Of a stretch of 64,000 bases of DNA, positions 23,157-34,716 are shown piece by piece (position 1 is the stretch's first letter; each line of letters starts with the position of its first letter). The stretch spans positions 3,933,302-3,997,301 of the forward strand of contig JAESIW010000020.1 of the NCBI GenBank assembly GCA_016802295.1, in the 5' to 3' direction. The notes under the pieces are model-generated. The model searched no databases. It was not told the origin of the DNA and saw nothing but the letters and a program-made list of their open reading frames with translations. The position numbers were made by a program, and so were the translations under genes. The stretch is from Brachionus rotundiformis (lineage: Eukaryota; Rotifera; Eurotatoria; Ploima; Brachionidae).

Positions 23157-23868
23157 CTCGGCAAATAAAATGTACATTAAACATTTAACATCTTTTATAT
23201 GTAGATATTTAGGATAAGAAACACACCTTGTTTTGGCATCTGCTTCGAATCTCATACCTGAAGACTAATAGTCAACTTATTTTATAATGTGTTAGATGGA
23301 TAAATATTTTTAATCAGATATTTATTTAAGATTATTTTATTTAAAAAAAATCATCAATTCAATAGATTTCAAATTTATACTTTTGACATTAAAAAACGAT
23401 AAAAACAATACTATTTTAAATCATTAGATATTTTTAATAAACTTTTAAAAATAAATTTGCAATATTTAAAAATTTTTCAAAAATCAATTTTTGATTATTT
23501 TTTACTTTTGTCCCTTTTTTGACAGAATTCCAGATTTAATATGCCATTGGGAAACGGCTATTTATTTATTTTTCATCTAAATTTCTGATCGCATTACTAA
23601 TTTTTTTCTAAATTTTCCTAACAAATATTATTGATGCTTAATTTTTTAATGTAATAAAAAATTCACAATTGTATGCTCAAAGTGAGCCAATATTGGATAG
23701 TGTTGGCAAGAAACAATTTATTATCTGAGTTCGAAGCCAAAAATATTCTTTGAAAAGGCCGAAGATGAGAAAAAAAAGAATTTAAGTTTTAATTTTGAAA
23801 GCTTTTTTTGCATTTACGAATTTAATCTATGTGGTGAGTCTTGGAAAAAAAACTGGAAAATTTGAACG
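23157..23868. other. upstream region of the amylase gene and spacer
   Basis: The 5' flank of the amylase gene is probably in the first 150 bases; an open stretch in the amylase frame continues to about 23255 but is not needed for the protein. The remainder is AT-rich with no recognised gene. Scattered, somewhat less AT-rich sequence at 23670-23860 may be further decayed transposase sequence leading into the SWIM remnant. Confidence 0.4.
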
Positions 23869-23997
23869 TGTAATTGTATTGAGTATTTCAGAGCCCATGT
23901 TTGTAAACATATGCAAAAACTAGCAGTTATTCCAGAAAAAAATTTTTATTTAGTATTGGTTAAAGGTCGAAACCAGGTAGGGAAAAAGGCCAAATGA
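23869..23997 (+). pseudogene. decayed SWIM zinc-finger fragment, probably from a Mutator-like transposase
   Basis: The frame reads CNCIEYFRAHVCKHMQKLAV, a CxC...CxH SWIM zinc finger, then KGRNQVGKKAK before a TGA. SWIM fingers followed by a basic GRxxKKAK tail close Mutator-like transposases. An in-frame TGA lies two codons upstream of the first cysteine, so no complete protein remains. The sequence differs from the SWIM finger of the nearby element at 24259-25140, so this is a second, older remnant. Confidence 0.6.
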
Positions 23998-24248
23998 AAT
24001 ATGATATTTCAAAATTTTCAAATTCAGATAAATCAGAATTTTTTTATTGGAAAATATTCAAGGAAAATTTAACATTTTATTTTTATTAATTTATCTATTT
24101 CTTTAATGAACTTAACTATCATTGAATAGATGTTTTAGAATTTTATGTCAAGAAAACCATGCTTAATAATTACCAAGTTTCATGCATTTTTCAGCATTTA
24201 ATTTAAGAACAGGCTTGATGCTTGCCAAGCAAGTTCCTCATTTTTAAA

Positions 24249-24258
24249 TATTTAGATT
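24249..24258. repeat. left copy of 10-bp target-site duplication TATTTAGATT
   Basis: TATTTAGATT at 24249-24258 is repeated exactly at 25141-25150, bordering the Mutator-like element. Ten bases fits the 8-11 bp duplications this superfamily makes. Confidence 0.75.
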
Positions 24259-24270
24259 GAGAATATTATG

Positions 24271-24431
24271 TCCCCACAATGAAAAATCTGATCCACACAA
24301 AAAAAATCTGACACACACAAACAAAAATCTTCTCAGCACAAAATTTTCTAAAAAATTAAAATTAATGTTTCCGCACAAAATTTTTGTGTTAAATACATAA
24401 AATGATAAAATTGAAAAATTGTGTTTTTAAT
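24271..24431 (+). repeat. left terminal inverted repeat of the MULE
   Basis: It starts TCCCCACAATGAAAAATCTG and pairs with the reverse complement of 24969-25131. The arms include runs of CACACAAA and a GCACAAAATTTT motif that occurs twice in inverted orientation within the arm itself, giving a nested palindrome. Confidence 0.9.
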
Positions 24432-24871
24432 CATATTGTTCTCCACCTTGTTATTCCTGCTCTAACTCAGCAATTGAGTCTTTCAATGAATGTATTAAGC
24501 GAGATTTCACTTTAAGAAAAAAATTAACTGTATATGGCTTTATACAAAATTGTTTAGAAATCGTCAAATATTATTCAAATAGAGGTGATAAATTTGAAAT
24601 TAAAACTAAGCCTACAAGCCGTGCATTAAGGCTTGGTAACACAATGGCAAACTGGAAGAATTTCAATCGCTTAGATAAATATTCATATTGCTTTAATAGT
24701 TTCTACAAACTAAATATAGTCCGTATGACATGTAACTGCAAATATTTTGTAAAATTGGCTTATTGCTCCCATTTGTTGGCTCTAAAGATTTTATTGAGCA
24801 ACGATGAATTTGTTAAAAAGCCTAAAAGAGGACGAACAAAGTTGGCTAAAAATTGGTATTCTAAAAACTAA
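24431..24871 (+). pseudogene. C-terminal part of a Mutator-like transposase with SWIM zinc finger
   Basis: The frame is open from just inside the left arm (24431) to a TAA at 24871, 146 codons; the first ATG is only at 24644. The upstream part reads SNSAIESFNECIKRDFTLRK, the conserved motif near the end of the MULE catalytic domain (pattern TNNxxESFNxxIKRxFT). Then come LGNTMANWKNF and the SWIM finger CNCKYFVKLAYCSHLLAL with a basic tail KKPKRGRTK. The DDE catalytic core is missing, so it is an internal-deletion derivative. The open frame shows no internal stop, which suggests the deletion is young. Confidence 0.8.
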
Positions 24872-24968
24872 ACTTAATATTTTTTAAACATTCTTTTGAT
24901 TCGAAATTATTTAAAATAATATTTAGATAAAAAACTAAAAAATTATTTCATCTGACTTAAAAATAAAA

Positions 24969-25131
24969 TTAAAAACACAATTTTCCGATTTTATCATTTT
25001 ATGTATTTAACACAAAAATTTTGTGCGGAAACATTAATTTTAATTTTTTAGAAAATTTTGTGCTGAGAAGATTTTTGTTTGTGTGTGTCAGATTTTTTTT
25101 GTGTGGATCAGATTTTTCATTGTGGGGAGTA
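24969..25131 (-). repeat. right terminal inverted repeat of the MULE
   Basis: Reverse complement of the left arm, ending ATTTTTCATTGTGGGGA on the plus strand. Confidence 0.9.
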
Positions 25132-25140
25132 TGGACACCC

Positions 25141-25150
25141 TATTTAGATT
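25141..25150. repeat. right copy of 10-bp target-site duplication TATTTAGATT
   Basis: Exact copy of 24249-24258, directly after the element. Confidence 0.75.
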
Positions 25151-26079
25151 AAAGATCGTACTTATTAAGAAATAAGCAACTATTAAAAACTTAGTAAATG
25201 GAACTAGATTTCTATGTATCTAGCTACCAAAGACGTCTTCCTAGTTGGACGTCTGATCAAGCCTGCTTGTCGTATTTTATTATTATTATTTAAATTGTTC
25301 ATACAGACATGAGAAATTTATTTAGCTATCAATTAAAAGACTATCATCAGTGAAATCTATCTTTAGTCAGATTTAGATATGTAGAAATATCATTTTGTGA
25401 CCATAGCTTTGGAAAAGATTTCAAAATCGGTTTGAATCAGTGCTCTTTTTTTGAAAACTATTGATTTAGAAAGAAAAAAAACATTTAAGTAAAATGGAAT
25501 AGCATTATGGACTTTATCAGATATGTCGTCTCCATAAAGAAAAACAACATTTTATTTTGGATTTTTCGATATTAACACTTTATTACAATACATAAATATC
25601 TTCATCTATTTATCGAGTAGATCTTATTAAAAATCATTTTATCCTATTTGGCAATTTATAGTTTATCTTTATTCTTTTTAAGAATCTTGTCACGTACTTG
25701 ATTCCTTATGAAGCAACTCTTTTTAATTATTTTATCATATCATTTTATCATTAAATAAAGAAATAGTTATAAAAACCTTTTTACTGTCCTTATTACATTA
25801 CTTGGCAACAATAATTATAATCTAATAGTATTGAACAACCTAATTGTGTATTTGCCTTTGGTAACGATGGTATCTTAAGAAACCAAGTTTTTAACTTTCT
25901 CAACACGAATCAAAAGGCATCAAATTAAATTTTTGAAATTTGAAAATTTTAATTTTTGATTTAATTTAAAAAAAAAGCTTAAAAATTGAATTATTTATTT
26001 AAATTTTTGTGATTTAAAGTTAAATAATTTATAAATTATAAATTTATAGAACATATTTCATGAATAGCATTTAATTAGC
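25151..26079. other. gene-free spacer between the MULE and the 3' end of CABIN1
   Basis: AT-rich, no coding frame recognised. The stretch ACCAAAGACGTCTTCCTAGT near 25228-25247 is locally GC-richer but carries no motif I can name. Confidence 0.45.
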
Positions 26080-29000
26080 TTATTGGGAAGTAGATGGATT
26101 ATTTAATGAAAGCGAATTTCTTGGTTTTGATTTAACCCTGTTGATTTTTTCTTTACGTTCAATAATTAAACAAAATTTAACAATTTCATCAACCGTGATT
26201 GGCGTGTTCTAAAAGAAACATACTTAAAATTAAAGATAACCAATTTATGGTAAAAGATACCCTGCTTAAAGCTTCTGGATTAAATTGAATGTACAATTTA
26301 ATCAGATGTTTTTCGCAAAATTTTGTTATTTTTTCATTATTCTTTGATGCAATTTTGTATATTTCAAAAGAATCCAAAAGCAATGGTATCAAATCATTCT
26401 GGTAAGCATAAAACTCGCCCATATTGTTAAAAGTTTTTCTAAAGCTATCCAAAGCCGCTTGCTGTAAAACAAATAATTTTATAAATAGGATAAAAAAACT
26501 AAACTTTTTTTGCTTTACTTCAACATTTTTATAAGAAGCCGTAATACTTTTGGTAGCAATATACTCCCGCATCATGTCATCATTTAAATATTTTCTTACA
26601 AGACACAAATAAGCACCAAAGAAAAAATCTTAATTATTTCTTATTTTTTTAGATTACTTTTCTGGGTCCAGCTTTTGATAAAACATTTTACTCATTTCAA
26701 TTAGATTGTTCCTATCGCCGGTTTTTTCCAATACTTCTATTAAAAGTATAGATGCTTTGAATAAGTGGTTTGAAAAATTGCCAGCTCTTTCAAAATCTTG
26801 CTGTTCCTCATTTGTATTGCTAGATATCTTCCAAATTCCCTTCATGAATATATATTTATATACTTAATCATAGCTTTAATAATTTTTGTAGCTTAAGCCT
26901 ATGCTTACATAATAAAAATTTGTTCTGTTCTTCTCCTGAAAATATCCAGAACAAGGCATGTAGGAAAGCGAGCTCCAAGCTGGATTTCCTAGTAAAAGGT
27001 TCTTGGCAACTTCTAAATTCTATTTTTTTTTTAATTAAGATTTATTTTCGAATTCAAATTACTTTAAAATCGAAAAATTTTGCGTAAAAATATGCCAGAC
27101 GATACAGCGATCGGTAATGCTGGGAAAATCGCTTTAATATTTGGCAAAGACCAGTCACACATATACAAACACAATTAAGAAACAGATCTTAAAAAAAATT
27201 CTATAAATAAATATTAAGTTTTATTTTATTTTGTCTCATATAGAAGTTATATTTGGTTATTTATGTGACAGATAGCAGTTTGCTATTTTTTGATCAAGAA
27301 AAATTTTTTAAATTTCAATCTACTAAATGTATTTCAACTTATTTTTATTGTTCAGAAATAATTCTTGATTACCTTTTGTGAAAAATTGGTATCTCTTAAA
27401 GAATCAATAAATACTGTAAGAAATAGATTAGATTTAAAAAAATTACTGATTTAATTATCTTTAGATAAACTAAATTAAAAAATTCATTAAATATTTTGCT
27501 AGTTTATTTTTCCTAAAGCCATTAAAAACCAAAAATTAATTTTGTTCGTAGATAAAAAATCAAAAATTTAATATAAAATAATTATTACCTTTGTGTTGAA
27601 TATTATTTAATTTTTGACTTGATAAAAATACATTTTCTTGTAAAAACATGCTTATTTCGTCCAAATCGAAGTCATTATGAGCCTTAACAAATCTAGTCTC
27701 TACCAAATTTTCCAAAAAATTTGACAAATCATTTAGTTCTTGTTCACAATTAGGCTTTAATACAATGTCTTCCAATCTTTTAAGAGTCAGAGTATAAATC
27801 CTATAGAACATCTAAAAAAAATTTAATAAACTTTTTTTAAAAAATTGTTAATTACTTCATTGGCTTCCAAATTATAGCAACTTTTTGATTTATAAGTTAT
27901 TTTTTTCAAATAAGTATAGATATTTTGGTCCAAAATATCATATGCCATTTTATAATGTTCCAGCGATTCCATAATTGGCGCTTTTAATTTTTCCTTTATT
28001 TTACCAAGCATATAATTCTTCACCCACTTTTCCTCAAAATTATCTTCACTATTTTTTGCTTTTATTTCGCTAGAAGACGATGCAGTAGAGGACTCATCGG
28101 TTGGATCAGATTGTGCTCCTTTATTGACTTCTTCATGTACATTTTTTGACTTGACCACGAACAATTGCTGGTAGGCCTCATTTGCCATTTTCAGGTAATC
28201 AATTTTTTTGTTTTCAAGTTCTTTTTTCATCTTTTCGTTTTCAAAAAAACCAGTCAAACGATTCTTTGACCAAGTTTAAAATTTCAATTTTGTCCAAAAG
28301 TTTTAAACCTACCATTCTGAGCAATCTTGAAGTAAATGAGCTGATTTGGTACACAAAAAGACCGAATTCGAGCAAAATAGTAAGATCATTGGGTCTTCTG
28401 TATTGAGCTGCTTTTTTGAAGAAAACCACTGATAATTCAACTTCGGATATAAATTCATTCATGTCAAATTCAGTTTTTATTATTTTCCCCTTAAAATTTT
28501 TATCTAAAATATAGTTTTTTTTCTTGAATTAAGTTTTACGCTCTCTGTGTAAAAAATTAGAGTCTCGGAGCTTTTATAGAGTGCTAATGAAGCCCAAGAA
28601 TCAACCCTGTCTTTGTTCAAAAGTAAGTCTTTTATGTAATAGTTGTAAATAAAGCTAAAAAAAATAAAAAAATTTATTTTTCATTAAACAGTAACTAATC
28701 AGATTTTCTACCGATTTTTTTTTTCTTTTTCCTTCTCAATTTTAAAATTGTAGTCTCCAAGATAGTAATAGATATCTTTGAACTGAGCTTCTTCTCTTCA
28801 AATTTCTAAAATAAGATTAAATTTTAAATACAATTTTAATACTCTTTGTTGTATTTTTCTGAAAGAGAATCCAAAACTTGGTCAATTGAGTTTAATTTAT
28901 GTGTGTTAAGGATGAACTCTTTGGTACATTCGTCCAAACGTTCGTCAATATTAGAGCCGGCTATTAAGATTAGCATTTCCTTCATCAAATCATTTATCTA

Positions 29001-32000
29001 AATTTATAAAAATTTGTATTTTTATTAACACTGGTCTAGTCAAAGTACTTCGGAATTGAGAGAAAATTTTATCATATCATCATATTCAGGAAACTTGCTC
29101 GGCTGATAAAAATAGTAAAGATTCCAGCAATTATTGGCATTAAATGATTGCGTTATTCTGGAATGATTTTTTAGATGCTTGGCAGATTTTTTCTTAAAGC
29201 CAAATAGACAATAAAATAATTGTTCTAAAAGCTCATCGTAATCAGAGCAAAGACAAATATTTTTGTCATCATCTGAGCCTTTAGTCGATGTCTTGTCACT
29301 TTTGTTTGTTTCTTCGTCAATTTCTTGCTTATCTGTTTCTAAATTATTGTTTTCTGAGCAAAATTCACATTCTAGTTTGAATTTTATCAATTTTTCGATG
29401 CTAAATGTTAAAAATTCGCCATTATTACAACCACAAAAACCATTTCTTTGGGAAAAAAAATTAGTTTAACAACTAAAAGTTAAATATGTAGAGAAAAATG
29501 CATTTTTTGTTCCAAAATTAACTTCTAAATTGAATTTTTTCCATTGAACCATTTTATTTTTTTAATTAAACTTAATCTAAATTTTGGATCAGCAGCAAAA
29601 TAACCCATTTAAAATTTTTTTCTATTTTGTTTTAATTTTCCTAATATATTTTTTTTTCTTATTATTTAGATCCTCTACAAATTATTAACATACCTGGCTA
29701 AGAATTCATGAATTAGCATCAGATACTCGGCAGTGTTTAATTTTGACTTTTTTACTTCAATTATATCAAAAAGTATAAAAAAAGCCTTGAAAGGTTTGAC
29801 TTTTAGATCCAGTTTAAGAGCCAAGTCATTGGTAGTGTCGAAATATAAAGATATAATTTGGTTCATGAGCCAAATATTTTCTCTGGTAATTATGCTCTCG
29901 GACTCGTAATCAGTGTCTTGTTCTATTGGACTTGAATGCTCTGATATAAAACTAAAGAAATAATTAGACAAAATCAAAAACAATGATCACAAAGCTACTT
30001 ACGAATAAAGAATATCCAATAAATCACAAATAAAAGAGGATATTTCAGATAGATAATTAAGTTTTTCAAGATTTTCAGTTTCGTTCGGTTCGATTTGTTC
30101 CAAATTTTGATTTAGATGTAAATTTTTTATCTCTTCTTTTAAATAATGTATACAATCTTTTAAAAATTTACGACAAAAATAGGCACATTTGACTTGGTCA
30201 ACATTGGCTTGTTCTACAAAGCTTTTGACGAAGTAGGAAAATATTTTTGGATTAAATTTGGAATTTTCCAATGGCTTAAATTAAATAACTTAATTTGAAA
30301 ATAACGTTTGACTATCATAAAGTCAGTTAACTGGTTTAATTGCCAATAAGCTTACAAATTAATAAATTTTTTTATCATTTATTATTAGTTAGTTAGTGAT
30401 TTTTTATCAGTTAGAGGTAACTAATCTAGTTCGGCAGGGTTCAGTTTTGGGGCCTAATATTTAAAGATGATATTTAATTTTTTTATGTGAAAATATGCTA
30501 TATTATAATTTTATCTATTATTAAAAGTAAAAAAATCAACTTCAAAAAGATATTTTATTTCAAGATGGTAATTTACCTAGTCTTTAGATTTAAAAATATA
30601 AAAATGTAGTGGGATGCTTATTGGATCGAAAAGTTCGTCCTATTATTATACCATTTGTAGCAATTATGGCACAAAGTATTTAAATTAAACAGCTCTTGAA
30701 AAAGCTTTAGACATACATGATCAAAATAATTTAAAGTGGTCTAACCAAGTGAAAAATCGCACCAGTAGTGGTAATTGTATTTTGGATATGATTTCTAAAA
30801 ACTTCAATAATCTAAAAATTGGTTCATTAATAGTGCTCTACACGACACTGGGGTTATTTTTATTTAAAATAAAAAACAGTAACCAAATTTTTAATTTTAA
30901 AAATGGTTTAACTGTTTCTGATAATCAGTCTTACAATTTGAGAAGACATGTTAAATGAAGAAATGTAAAATTGAATGCAATATGATTTCTTAATTAACTG
31001 AATAGTTAATATTTAGAAGTTAGTCTCCCTTAGTAAATTTTTAATTCAGAAATAATAACAATTTCAAAAATAACCTTAATAAATGGCTTATGAGACAGTG
31101 GAATTTACTGCCATCCAATTTTAGACTAAATTTTAAATTTAGTTCTTAACTGACATTATTATTAATATTAATTTTTTTTACTAATTTGTGAGTTTCGGCA
31201 AAATCCTGTAAACTTTCGATAACAAGTTGATAATTTCCCTCTTTATAAAATCTCTCAATACGATTATTTAGCTTGAAAATATTGTTTTTTTTGTTTTGTT
31301 TTAAAAATTCTCTAATAACCTCTAAAAAATTTACGCTAGATTAAGATTACTTTGATTTTTTAAAAATTACCTTTGTTGATGACTTGGAATATTTTTGAAA
31401 TTCCAATGATAAAATTTTTATTTTCTTCATCAAATTGGTCATTTATCTTTTTTTCATAATACTCACTTGACAGATCTAAGTAATGAAAATTACAGCTAGC
31501 AAACAAGCTTAATGAATAAACTGAAAAAAAATTTAATTATCACTATTGGTAACATTTTTGTTTAATTTCTTACCCCTAGCCAAAAGAGGCCTGAAAAAAT
31601 CTCTGCTTTGGCAAATGTTTTCTCTTGCCAAAAAATTTTCGCAAATATTCTCGAATTCAATTGAGTAAAATATTAAGCGTTCCATTTTTGAATTGCGCGG
31701 CTCAACTGATCTATCCAAATCTTCCTCATTACTGTTCTGGGATTCCATTTCGAGTTTATAATTTGAAAATTTTAATTCCAAATAACAAATTAAAATAGGG
31801 GTTAGAGTTCTAAAATTTTCTAAATTCATATCTCTAAAATAACTTTGTTTAATTTTCTTATTAAAATTTAAATAATTTTTACTCATTCAATATTTCAATA
31901 AGATCTATTTGTTCATTTAAATATTCAAATAATTTTATGAACAAATCGTCTAAAGATTCATACCTTTTTTTTAATTCTAATTATAAAAAAGATGTATTTG

Positions 32001-33989
32001 TATTTTAAAATGTTACCATTGTCTTTGGTAGTTTAATGACAAACAACTTAGATATAATTTTATCATTTCAAATAGTGTTGTATCTGAGCATGTTAATTTG
32101 GAAATGAGTCGTTCAACTTGATCTTGTTCATCCTCTTCCAATAGTTGAATACTTTTTGACAATTGTTTTTCATTAAAAGAACTTTTTTTTGATGGCGTCA
32201 TAATAGTTTTTATATCACTTAAAATTACATCATTTATACGCAAAAAAACTGATATATCTTTTAAAATACCAAAGCATATTATTTGAAAAAAAATTTTTCA
32301 AAATGTCTGCAATATTTTTATTAGTTTGGTCATTTTTTTCAATTCCTTTCTTAGAAAAAAAAGTTGGAAAAAATTTTTAAAATATTTTCTGGCCTACTCT
32401 GAGCGATCTTCTTTTCCACCAGCCGTCTTCGATGTTTGCAAAGTCAAACTTTTGTTTTCGTTTCTTGGCTTTTTCGTTCTGGGAAAAATTTTCATCCGTT
32501 GGTATCCCGTCTTTTTTATCTTTATTTTATTTTAAATTAAATTTTTAATTTAAAAACTGATTTGTTTTTATTATAACTCACCATCATTAGAATTTGAGTC
32601 AATAATCTCTTCATCTTTGTTTTCGATCAAAACTCTAATTTTAAATCGTTCAACCAAATTCTTAAAAAAATATTAATTAGATTTTTTATTATTTTTTCTA
32701 AAAATTCATACAAATTTTTTTTTATCAATAACATTTATTATAAAATTTCCAAGCGACTTCCAGCTAAAAGTAAAAAATTATTAATTCATTGCATTTAAAC
32801 TGAATTTTTATTTTTTTGAAATTTTCATAACCTATTTATTTCATTAGACATTTCAATACGTGATTCATCTTCATTAATTCTTTTCAGCCCTACTCTTTTT
32901 AAATTTTCACGTGATGTATCTTTTATGCTGTTGATTCTGTTAATCAGATCGTCATATAAATTCTCTGGAGCATGATCCAGGATTTCTTCTATGGCAAGTC
33001 CACAATCAGTACTTTATCATAAATTTAGTTAAATCATAATTTTTTCCCTATCTAAAAACTACTATTCATTTTGAGTAAATTTTTTAATTTTGGTTGTCAA
33101 TTCTGCATCGTCGAGAAACTCTATTTTTTTTAGAACTATCAGGCCATTTATGTAAGCCTTATCCATTCGCAAAGCATTAAAAACCAATTCCAGAGAACCT
33201 AAATCCATTTTTTTTTAATTAAAATTTAATCAAATTGCTTAATTACTTGTAAAATTTCCCAACGAAAACAAAATTACAATTAATTGGTCCAAACTCGGCC
33301 AATGACAAGGATTAATATTTAGACATTCCTCAAACGAAACTTTGGCAACTATTAGTCTACCAATTTTAAGCGAGAGACATCCAATCTCGTACCATAAATT
33401 AATATCCGTACCATCAATAGAAGCAGCCTAATCCAAAGTTTATTTTAGTTATGAACCAAAAATTTTCCAATCTTGCAGATACCTGTATCAAATAATCAAG
33501 AGCGTATGCAAAATTCTCCGATTTTTTATTTTGTATTAGTGAGAGATTTTTTAACAAAATGTATTTAAGCTTTTGTAAGTCTTTTTCTATTTCATCAGAC
33601 TCTTCTAATTTAGCATTCTTTATTTATCAATTATATGTAAATTTTTTTACCGGCAAAAGTATTGATGCTTACTATAACTGGGTCTAATAGAATAGATTCA
33701 AATATTTTATTTGCAGAGTCATAGTCCTGGTTGGCCAAATGCTTTAGTCCGTCTTTATATGACTCATACAAATTTTCGGTTTCCTTTTAATTTTTTTATT
33801 AAACATTTAAAAAAATAAATTTTGATAAACTTTTTTCCTCTGTTCGAAATCGGTCTTCTTTTCTGAGCCTGACTTGTCCAAAGCTTGATCCGAAGCTAAT
33901 AACTTGCTTGTATTAAGAGATTGATTTAAAGCCTCATCCTCGCTGGTTTCTGAATCGCTTCCCAGAGCTTGGAGTCCTCCACAATCCAT
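26080..33989 (-). CDS. CABIN1: calcineurin-binding protein cabin-1 homolog (HIR3-type TPR scaffold)
   Basis: A long gene of roughly two dozen short exons running from the ATG at 33989 (first exon 33989-33831) to the TAA at 26080. CABIN1 is the TPR-rich scaffold of the HIRA histone H3.3 chaperone complex and also binds calcineurin. Family blocks recognised in order: IDGTDINLWYEIGCLSLK with NPCHWPSLDQL (33.4 kb, TPR), EQLFYCLFGFKKKSAKHLK with KFPEYDD (29.1 kb), EEKWVKNYMLGKIKEK (28.0 kb), RFSQHYRSLYRLAYFYAK (27.1 kb), AKNLLLGNPAWSSLSYMP (27.0 kb) and the split KNRTNFY/GIWKIS (26.8 kb). The protein ends soon after (NNPSTSQ) and lacks the long proline-rich and MEF2-binding tail of the vertebrate protein. 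Individual exon ends are not all resolved. An 880-bp intron around 30280-31145 contains an antisense LINE remnant. Confidence 0.9.
30430..31135 (+). mobile_element. decayed LINE reverse-transcriptase remnant (CR1/Jockey-like) inside a CABIN1 intron
   Basis: Three pieces in order on the plus strand match a LINE polymerase. RQGSVLGPN at about 30432-30460 is the RT block 4 motif. NLKWSNQVKNRTSSGNCIL...VLYTTL at about 30725-30850 matches the usual LKWSxQVxxxxxKAN...KLYxTLVRP region. RQWNLLPSNF at about 31093-31122 is the C-terminal WNxLP motif. Stops and gaps separate the pieces. The remnant lies antisense to CABIN1. Confidence 0.7.
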
Positions 33990-34716
33990 TTTCAATTAAA
34001 TTTAAATCTTTCAACTAATTTTAATAAATTTTTTATATACTTTTCAAAATACTTAATAAAATACAAAGCAAAATAAACTCAATTTTCGTTCTAGAACTTC
34101 AGTCGATCATATGATCATTTGATTGATTTTTTTTTTGGGAAAATTTTTAAATGAGATTAAGTTTAAAAAAATTTCGATTCAAACATGATTATAAAATTAT
34201 TTATTTTCAAATTTACATATATAAAAGATATCATTTTAAAAAAGCCAAATCAAATAGAAAAAAAAATAATTATATTTTATTAAGTATTACCTATTCATGT
34301 AAATTATGAGTTACAAACAATGTCTAGCAAAAAATAAACCAGAAAAATGAGTATTACAAATAAAAATTAAGAGAAAAATTTTGAGCAATAGCATTATTAT
34401 AAAAACCTGTTTAATTAAGCTACAAATAACTGTGAACAATCACAGAATAACAATTAACTCTAAATTATAAATGCCGGGATAAGTTAAACTCTCCAAGGCT
34501 GTGGTTAGCTGTGATGTAGTATGGCCAGACTAACAAGCAACAACAAATCTTAAATAAAAGCTTAAAAAGTGTTCAAACAATAAAAAAACAGTTCATTCAA
34601 AACAATTTAATAAAACAAATTTTTATTTGGAACGAGCCGAGGTCTATTCATGTGTAAAATAAAAGGATGAAAATGGAAATTGGTTTAAAAAAATTGAGCC
34701 GAATTAGAGCTATAAA
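33990..34716. other. spacer between CABIN1 start and Dishevelled stop
   Basis: It holds the 3' untranslated region of Dishevelled and the promoter of CABIN1. The segment 34470-34680 is less AT-rich than average, as expected for a transcribed 3' UTR. No coding frame. Confidence 0.5.

Larger units (their letters stand above)
24259..25140 (+). mobile_element. Mutator-like (MULE) DNA transposon, internally deleted, with ~160-bp terminal inverted repeats
   Basis: An 882-bp element. The left arm 24271-24431 and the right arm 24969-25131 are near-perfect reverse complements; I see about 2-3 differences over 160 bases, all near the inner ends. Between them only the last 146 codons of a transposase remain. 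A 10-bp direct repeat flanks the whole unit. The outermost 12 bases at 24259-24270 and 25132-25140 match poorly between the two ends, so the true tip is either degenerate or starts at the TCCCCACAATG of the well-paired arms. The element cannot make a full transposase and is non-autonomous. Near-identical arms indicate relatively recent movement. Confidence 0.85.

Noticed and set aside
24644..24871. A free-standing 75-residue SWIM-finger gene
   Set aside because: The same frame is open upstream to 24431 with transposase motifs and lies between transposon arms, so it is the end of a transposase.
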